From: Goniomonas avonlea
Lineage: Eukaryota; Cryptophyceae; Goniomonadida; Goniomonadaceae
Length of the DNA stretch: 12,361 bases
Assembly: GCA_003573635.1 (NCBI GenBank)
Contig: QUTJ01031509.1
Location: forward strand, 1-12,361
Reading direction: 5' to 3'
In this document: positions 7,599 through 12,361 of the stretch, in pieces
How positions within the stretch are numbered: the first letter of the stretch is position 1
Layout of the letters: each line of letters starts with the position of its first letter
Position numbers and translations under genes: made by a program
The notes under the pieces: model-generated
The model's input: the letters and a program-made list of their open reading frames with translations, nothing else
Told to the model about the DNA's origin: nothing
Database searches by the model: none

Positions 7599-7802
7599 AC
7601 ATGAGAATGATGTTTATTGATGTGGTATTCAGATCCGCCCCCCGCCTCCCCCAAATAATCCCCTCAATGGAGGACCTGCGGCGTATCCAGACGGAATGGG
7701 ACATGAGAATGATGTATATTGATGTGGTATTCAGATCCGCCCCCTGCCTCCCCCAAATAATCCTCTCAATGGAGGACCTGCGGCGTATCCAGACGGAATG
7801 GG
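7599..7802 (+). repeat. Two tandem 102-bp units
   Basis: Units 7599-7700 and 7701-7802 differ at three positions. The period is exactly 34 codons, so open frames on both strands run through both units, for example a 94-codon plus-strand frame 7592-7876 starting at an ATG. In that plus frame all three differences change the amino acid (Phe/Tyr, Arg/Cys, Pro/Leu), which does not support coding constraint. Confidence 0.95.
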
Positions 7803-8222
7803 TGATCCAGGGGAAACAGGAACTACGACTGTCCGACGCAGTCGAGGTGCGCCACTCGGAGACCCTGGCCACCTGAGGCCGCGACCAACCGGGGCCCCCG
7901 CCCCCACCCCCCCCAAATCAAGACACACACGGGCCAGGGATCCTCACAAGTGGAGACTCACGTAGAACATCAGAGCTCAAATAATCTCCCTGTTGTACCA
8001 CTTTCCCGGCTGCCTTCTATGGTACTCGGCTGCACCTAGCACTCGTGGTTGCTTGGTTTTTGTTCAAGCCACCCTTCAGCACCACACTACTTGTCCTATA
8101 TTTCGATTCATTCTGTCAATGACACTGTCTCTTCGTTTCGCAGGCTTTGGAGCCGTTCCGGCGTCGTACCCAGGCTTTGATACCCAGCCGTTGGTCTGAT
8201 GGAACATTGAGGGCAGAAGGAA
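7803..8222. other. No gene recognised
   Basis: This stretch holds a C-rich run (7889-7917), a short CA tract at 7922-7930 and otherwise unremarkable sequence. I found no tRNA, ribosomal RNA or recognisable protein. Confidence 0.5.
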
Positions 8223-8593
8223 CGCAGCGCAGTCAAAACTTCTCCAAGTTTCGACACGTGGAATGCGAGTATATACATTAGCGAGTAGCGTCACTCTAAC
8301 TTCGATGAGACGAACGCCCGTAGCAACCAAAGAGCAACAAGTGACACACACACAGAGAGAGAGACACACACACACAGGCACACAGACACACAGACACACA
8401 GACACACACACGCAATTGTCACACCGTTCATCACGAGTTAGCTGAGCTACGTGACTTCACGCAACTTGTTAACGAATAGTGTAACGTGATATCTGAGTAC
8501 GGGTAGGTTGCAGGCGGTGAACGCTACTGCGGTTTACGACCGTACTTCGCGATATACAATAGGCTAGACAATAACGTGGTGGGACAGACCCCT
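8223..8593. repeat. Long direct repeat, copy 1 (microsatellite-expanded)
   Basis: It matches 8691-9001 closely from about CAGCGCA to GGGACAGACCCC, with point differences and a 70-bp net length gain. The gain is a CA/GA microsatellite at 8342-8411, at the point where copy 2 has only ACACAC. The best conserved part runs from ATTGTCACACCGTTCATCAC to the end. It lies about 0.6-1 kb downstream of the recombinase stop on the minus strand. Confidence 0.9.
8342..8411. repeat. CA/GA microsatellite inside copy 1
   Basis: ACACACAC, AGAGAGAG, then CACAGA-type units. Copy 2 has only a six-base CA seed at the same place, so the array grew in copy 1 or shrank in copy 2 after the duplication. Confidence 0.9.
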
Positions 8594-8690
8594 GAAGGGG
8601 ACGTTGGGACGTTGGGACAGAAGTGGGACGAAGGAGGAAGAAGAGTGAAGGGAGGGACGGTGGGCAACAAAAAGCAGGCAATCCCAAGAG

Positions 8691-9001
8691 ACAGCGCAAT
8701 GGCAAACTTTCCCAAGTTTGACACGTTGACACGTGTCTTGTATGAACAAGCGAGTAGCGTCACTCTATCTTCCTATGAGACAAACTAATGTAGCAACCAA
8801 GTAGCAACACACAATTGTCACACCGTTCATCACGAGTTAGCTAGGGTAGGGGAGCTACGTGACTTCACGCAACTTGTTAACGAATAGTGTAATGTGATAT
8901 CTGAGTATGGGTAGGTTGCAGGCAGTGAACGCTACTGCGGTTTACGACCGTACTTCGCGATATACGATAGGCTAGACGATAACGTGGTGGGACAGACCCC
9001 T
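8691..9001. repeat. Long direct repeat, copy 2
   Basis: This is the shorter copy of the repeat at 8223-8593, in the same orientation. The offset is 469 bp on the left and 399-408 bp on the right of the microsatellite. About 97 bp of purine-rich spacer (8594-8690, with a doubled GACGTTGG) separates the copies. Position and arrangement fit the B1-A2-B2 end of an Ngaro/PAT-type element read on the minus strand. Confidence 0.9.
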
Positions 9002-9208
9002 TAGTTAGGTGTCGGTCACGTGACCCCCCTAGTTAACCGTGGACAATGGCTCAGTGTGACATGAAGCGCTTTATTAGTCAAGGTGGGTGAGTGGAATGGG
9101 CTCCCCTACTCAAGACAGTTCAGTGTTAGGTTCGAGACCTGCGAAACAAACACGGGTGCGCTGGTGGAACAGCGACGAGTTCGGTCCGAAATGCGGAACT
9201 GGGCTCGG
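9002..9208 (-). other. Presumed 3' untranslated region of the second retroelement
   Basis: It lies between the recombinase stop at 9209 and the first direct repeat. It contains the 12-bp perfect palindrome GGTCACGTGACC at 9014-9025, with a CACGTG core. I see no polyadenylation hexamer convincing enough to call. Confidence 0.4.
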
Positions 9209-10800
9209 CTAACGTGAATAGCGACGAGGCAGATACAGGCATTCAAGACGAGAAGACTCGGCTGAAGGTGGCGACTCAGTGAGAGCCACGAGCGGCGATC
9301 GCGAACGGGTTCTCCCCGGCTGGCTGGCGCGGCGCGGACGCGCGACCGCGACCTGCTGATGCCGAGCGAGGTGCCGGCGGTGCCGAAGCAAGAGAAGGGC
9401 GCGCGAAACCGCGTAGCAGGCGGACCTGCTCTCGACGTCTCGGGCGCTGTACGTCTGTGACACCTTGGAACGCCAATACCCAAATGCTTGCAGCTGCTCG
9501 TTGGATAGGAGGCCGAGCTCGGTGAGCATTTGGGCGAACCACTTGCGAAATGACTGGGCGCCGAGCTCCTCGCGCGAATGACCTGTGTGCTCCTTGTAGT
9601 GCACGAGGAACTGGTCGACCTCGCACCACGACCATCGTTCGCCGTTNGGCGCGGCGAGGAGAGGGCCGGGGTGCTTGTCTTTGCGGAACAGGAGCTTGGC
9701 AAGCCACGATGCGAAGGGCATGCCGACGCANTTGTCGTCGGAGACGAAGCGCCACGTCTGCGCGTTGATTGACTGNTTCTTCTCGCCTTTGCCGGTGAAG
9801 CGGAAGAAGAGGCTGCCACCGGACGTGCCGATGGCTATCGGTGCCTTGTCACCGCCCTTTCGGACGAGTGGTTCGCCGTGGTAATCGATGGCGAGTACTG
9901 CGGCGCGGCGGAGCATGGGNGCCGAGAAGACNACCGCNGCNAGNGCGAACTCNCGCTCGAGCCAGACCTGCGAGTCGATGTANGTCTCGACGTACGACCG
10001 GAGCTGATCACTCCTGACTGGTTTGAGTCGTCCGACCAGAAGCCTCGAAGCTTGGCCGTGCGGAGCGCCTCTGCGATCTGCGGGGTGTCGAACGGGTCGG
10101 CTGCTCTTGGGTAGCAGCGGCGCCATGCTCTCGCCCATCCGCGACCAGCGGATATGTCGTTCTCGATGGTGGTGTACTTGACCGTTACCATGCGAGTGAG
10201 GATGTTGTGAATGATCCAAACGGCGGGTGGCATGGGCGGAAACACGTAGATACCGTCCCTGTGATACGTGAGGGCCCTCTGAAAACGGATGCAGCGATAG
10301 TCAGTGTCGCTTGACGACGCTTTCTTCGCCGCAGCTAGGAGCGAGTCGGCGTCAGACGCTACCTCGACGAGGAAACGCTGGAAATGCTCTCCTCCTCCCG
10401 GTGCGATGGCAAAGTCTCGATGCGCCTCGATGACCATACAAGAGCCGCAGATGTGGACACAAGAAGTGGCGTGCCACTGGAGCTCGAGGCACGCGTGGCA
10501 GCGCGTCTGGCCGCAAGTGACGCACGTGATGCCGGGACGAAGCTTGTCCCTGCAGCGAGTGCAGCGGCCAACGATGCCTCGAAGCACGTCCGGTCTGGCC
10601 GCGAGTGGAACAACGCTGTAGCGGGGGCCACCGTTCTTGCTCTCAATGTACGCGAGCTCTCTGGACAGGGGTGGCAGCGGTCTGCCGTCCTCTAAGGCGA
10701 GGAGATCGGACACCTCGTCGTGCACGAGGCTGGCGTGCTGTGGCGCTGGCGCCGGTGCGGGAAGTGCAATACCACCGAACCGCGGCGCTGCGCGATGATC
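9209..10800 (-). CDS. DIRS/Ngaro-type tyrosine recombinase with N-terminal FYVE-like finger
   Basis: The recombinase would integrate the element's DNA by a tyrosine-recombinase reaction instead of a DDE integrase. From N to C: a linker, DLLALEDGRPLPPLSREL; a cysteine finger at 10563-10438 (C-x2-C-x9-C-x2-C-x4-C-x2-C-x13-C-x2-C); a helical region; then the YR domain. Core features are MLRRAAVLAI (candidate first Arg), QSFRKW (Arg codon 9547-9545), GYWRS (Trp codon 9475-9473) and a Tyr at 9451-9449, eight residues after the Trp. The usual H-x-x-R is Q-x-x-R here and in the decayed copy. The finger and helical part are in one frame and the YR domain in another, switching near 10015. This could be a sequence error, decay or a programmed shift, and there is no obvious slippery heptamer. 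Ten N positions within it all fall at codon third positions. No adenine methyltransferase domain is seen, which favours Ngaro over DIRS1. The true start was not placed. Confidence 0.8.
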
Positions 10801-11234
10801 CACGCGGTGTGCTCGTGTGAGCCGGGCTCGCCGTGGGTGAACCGGCTGTACATATACTCGTCTGCTGCGCACACCGCGCACGCGGGTAAGGTCAGTGCCG
10901 GCGCGAAGGCGCAGACCATCCTGATGCAAATTCCGCACGCTGGGTGGATGCAAATCCTGCGGATCCTGTACGGGTTGTCTGGCGGTGGCGACGCGTCGCA
11001 TAGACCACAGTGGTCCAGGGTCCTATGACCGAGCAGCTTGGCGCAGGCCGTCACTGCGACGGGCACCGTCGATGGTACGATCACCAAATCGAGGTCCTGT
11101 GTGGTGTCTGCGGCGAGCGGCGGCCACTCGAAATGGTCCTGTGTGGTGTCTGTGGGGCGCTGGCGGGGAATGGAAGAGTGCTGGTGTGTGGCGAAATAGC
11201 CGCGAGCCGGGTGGGAAACCGTGCACGTAGACAA
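10692..11234 (-). CDS. RING-pattern (C3HC4) zinc-finger region of the retroelement
   Basis: This frame overlaps the end of the RNase H frame. At 11009-10869 it carries C-x2-C-x15-C-x-H-x2-C-x2-C-x15-C-x2-C, exactly the RING cross-brace order and spacing class (first Cys codon 11009-11007, last 10871-10869). Hydrophobic residues flank the central C-x-H-x2-C-x2-C, as in RING fingers. RING domains usually recruit E2 ubiquitin-conjugating enzymes, so activity here is inference. Upstream is a 14-residue repeat (DTTQD twice). Downstream the coding sense seems to pass to the finger-recombinase frame near 10800, so RING, second finger and recombinase may belong to one protein. The listed limits are those of the open frame; the start codon there is not ATG and the real start is unknown. 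The decayed copy at 3100-5220 lacks this domain. Confidence 0.6.
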   Translation of the reverse strand: MSTCTVSHPARGYFATHQHSSIPRQRPTDTTQDHFEWPPLAADTTQDLDLVIVPSTVPVAVTACAKLLGHRTLDHCGLCDASPPPDNPYRIRRICIHPACGICIRMVCAFAPALTLPACAVCAADEYMYSRFTHGEPGSHEHTAWIIAQRRGSVVLHFPHRRQRHSTPASCTTRCPISSP

Positions 11235-12361
11235 AGCCAGCGCCCTCGAGTCGCTGACACTGGCGTGTCTCGACTGCCGTGCCGAGTCGTGGCCAGATGA
11301 GTGTGGCCACGTACTGCGCAGTCTTACTCTGTTCGACCAAGTGGTTGACCAACTCCTCGAGCTTTGTGAAAGCTGGGCTGATAAACCACGAATGACTGGT
11401 GAGGGGCTCGTCGAAGAAACTCTTGCACCACCAGCAGCGGTGCTGGGCGCGTGCGTTGTTGCCTAGACCGTCGGCGAAAGCCTCGGCGGTGTGGCGAACG
11501 CCGAGAAGTTTCTCGAGCCAGTCGCGGCGGGTGAACGAGTAGTCAGCCGAGGAAGGCTGGATGGTGCGCTGCGAGAGTCCGTCGGCGCGCGTGTTGAGCA
11601 CGCCTGCGATGTGAATGCAGACGCACTCCAGACCGTACTTGACAGATGTGTCGACGAATTCTCGTGCGATTGCGTCAAGCTGGGGGTTCGGTGAGTACCC
11701 TTTGTTGAACGCTGCGACGGCTTGTGTGTTATCGATGCGAAAGAGCACGCGGGTGTCGCGGTCGCGACCTGCGATGAACATGGGACCGAAGCGCTTGAGC
11801 GCGACGAGCGCTGCCTGCACTTCGCCGATGGAGATGTGAGGCATGTTGTAGGTTGGTCGGTAAAAGCCAGTGAATGATTCCTCCTGGAAGAAACCGCCAA
11901 TGCCGAGGCCAGACGCGTCTGTCGTGACGACCGGGATGCCATGGGCGGTGGTGCTGGAGGCGTCCATCGCGGCGTGCGACTCGGTGCCGTCTGCCATGCC
12001 CTCGAGGATGTGCCAGGGGCGCCAAATACCCTTGTAGGGCCCGTCCAGGTGCATACGCACGCCGTTATGATCCAAGGTGTTGTCGATCCACCACTGGAGA
12101 TCCTCTTTGGCTTGCTCAGTGAGCTGAACCACGTCGGAGTCCTTCCACGTGCGCTCGTATGGTATGACGTTGACTGTGCGGTGCTTGCGGGTGATGAAAC
12201 AATTCGATGGGATCGTCGCGAACGGATCGCCCCACGATCCTTTGATCTCCCCGGTCACGGTGTCGTACACGAGTCGTGAGTACAGTACCCTGATGAAGCT
12301 GTACACCCATGCCTTGCCGCCGCGAGAGTACAACGCTGCGTAGTTTGCGCGGCCTGCGAAC
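11023..12361 (-). CDS. DIRS/Ngaro-type reverse transcriptase end and RNase H (partial, runs off the window)
   Basis: The frame is open through the window edge at 12361, so the reverse transcriptase catalytic core lies outside. The first residues (FAGRANYAALYSRGGKAW) match the tail found after the DIRS reverse transcriptase core. RNase H shows all four acids: Asp in VVTTDASG (codon 11919-11917), Glu in SIGEVQAAL, Asp in FRIDNTQAV and Asp in NTRADGLSQ. It is followed by the DIRS-type post-RNase H segment (FADGLGNNARAQHRCWWCKSF and then YVATLIWPRLG). The enzyme would remove RNA from the RNA-DNA hybrid during reverse transcription. The last 90-100 codons are Arg/His/Pro-rich and overlap the RING frame, so the true protein probably ends or shifts frame near 11200. 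No stop or missing catalytic residue is seen in the RNase H part. Confidence 0.9.
   Translation of the reverse strand, partial: FAGRANYAALYSRGGKAWVYSFIRVLYSRLVYDTVTGEIKGSWGDPFATIPSNCFITRKHRTVNVIPYERTWKDSDVVQLTEQAKEDLQWWIDNTLDHNGVRMHLDGPYKGIWRPWHILEGMADGTESHAAMDASSTTAHGIPVVTTDASGLGIGGFFQEESFTGFYRPTYNMPHISIGEVQAALVALKRFGPMFIAGRDRDTRVLFRIDNTQAVAAFNKGYSPNPQLDAIAREFVDTSVKYGLECVCIHIAGVLNTRADGLSQRTIQPSSADYSFTRRDWLEKLLGVRHTAEAFADGLGNNARAQHRCWWCKSFFDEPLTSHSWFISPAFTKLEELVNHLVEQSKTAQYVATLIWPRLGTAVETRQCQRLEGAGFVYVHGFPPGSRLFRHTPALFHSPPAPHRHHTGPFRVAAARRRHHTGPRFGDRTIDGARRSDGLRQAARS
11093..11152. repeat. 18-bp direct repeat, 42-bp period
   Basis: GGTCCTGTGTGGTGTCTG occurs at 11093-11110 and 11135-11152. The 42-bp step is 14 codons, so no frame is disturbed. 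In the RING frame it gives DTTQD twice, and in the RNase H frame HHTGP twice. Confidence 0.9.

Noticed and set aside
6266-8110. Shared 14-mer TATATTTCGATTCA at 6266-6279 and 8097-8110
   Set aside because: One 14-base match between two places in 12 kb has a sizeable chance probability, and the flanks do not align.
8223-9001. Long terminal repeats of an LTR retrotransposon
   Set aside because: The copies are only about 100 bp apart with nothing coding between them, and the adjacent element encodes a tyrosine recombinase rather than a DDE integrase.
9209-11001. DIRS1-type adenine methyltransferase domain
   Set aside because: I looked for D/N-P-P-Y/W and glycine-rich motifs between RNase H and recombinase and saw none; zinc-finger sequence fills this interval.
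1-12361. tRNA, rRNA or other structured RNA genes
   Set aside because: No cloverleaf with conserved T-loop or D-loop sequence and no ribosomal motif was found on reading both strands by eye; a covariance-model scan was not possible.

Overview
This looks like a piece of a nuclear eukaryotic genome. It has AG/GT-bounded exons whose reading phases fit together, long CA, GA and minisatellite arrays, and several unrelated transposable-element fragments with no bacterial-type operon. I cannot name the organism. The GC-rich coding sequence with repeat-filled short introns would suit a protist or alga, but that is only an inference.

Layout. (1) Positions 1-2400 appear to hold part of a spliced minus-strand gene with at least six exons. 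Almost every intron is filled by a different simple repeat: a TG tract, a 20-bp palindromic minisatellite, a 7-bp minisatellite with internal register, and a G-rich tract. I do not recognise the protein. (2) Positions 3100-5220 (minus) hold a decayed tyrosine recombinase (YR) gene of a DIRS/Ngaro-type element, with an N-terminal cysteine-rich finger, frameshifts and in-frame stops. (3) Positions 5305-5716 (plus) are a sharply AT-rich island that stays open and encodes the palm part of a protein-primed family B DNA polymerase, as in Polinton/Maverick elements and relatives. A short stretch resembling a Plavaka/KDZ transposase follows it. (4) Positions 6338-7549 (minus) hold an unrecognised, frame-broken gene, followed by a 102-bp tandem duplication. 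(5) Positions 8223-9001 hold two long imperfect direct repeats around a roughly 97-bp spacer. (6) Positions 9209-12361 (minus) hold the 3' half of a better preserved DIRS/Ngaro-type retrotransposon: the end of reverse transcriptase, RNase H with all four acidic residues, a RING-pattern finger, a FYVE-like finger and a tyrosine recombinase.

How the parts relate. The two YR copies (regions 2 and 6) are homologous over their whole length, lie on the same strand, and share the FYVE-like cysteine spacing and an unusual Q-S-F-R in place of the canonical H-x-x-R. The repeats in region 5 lie directly downstream of the intact YR, where Ngaro/PAT elements carry the B1-A2-B2 part of their split direct repeats. 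All ten N positions in the window fall at codon position 3 of the region 6 recombinase frame. That fits an assembly consensus over copies or alleles that differ mainly at silent sites, which implies selection on this protein.

The strongest candidate for something new is the zinc-finger equipment of this element: a C3HC4 RING pattern and a conserved FYVE-like finger between RNase H and the recombinase, where many DIRS elements carry a methyltransferase domain.
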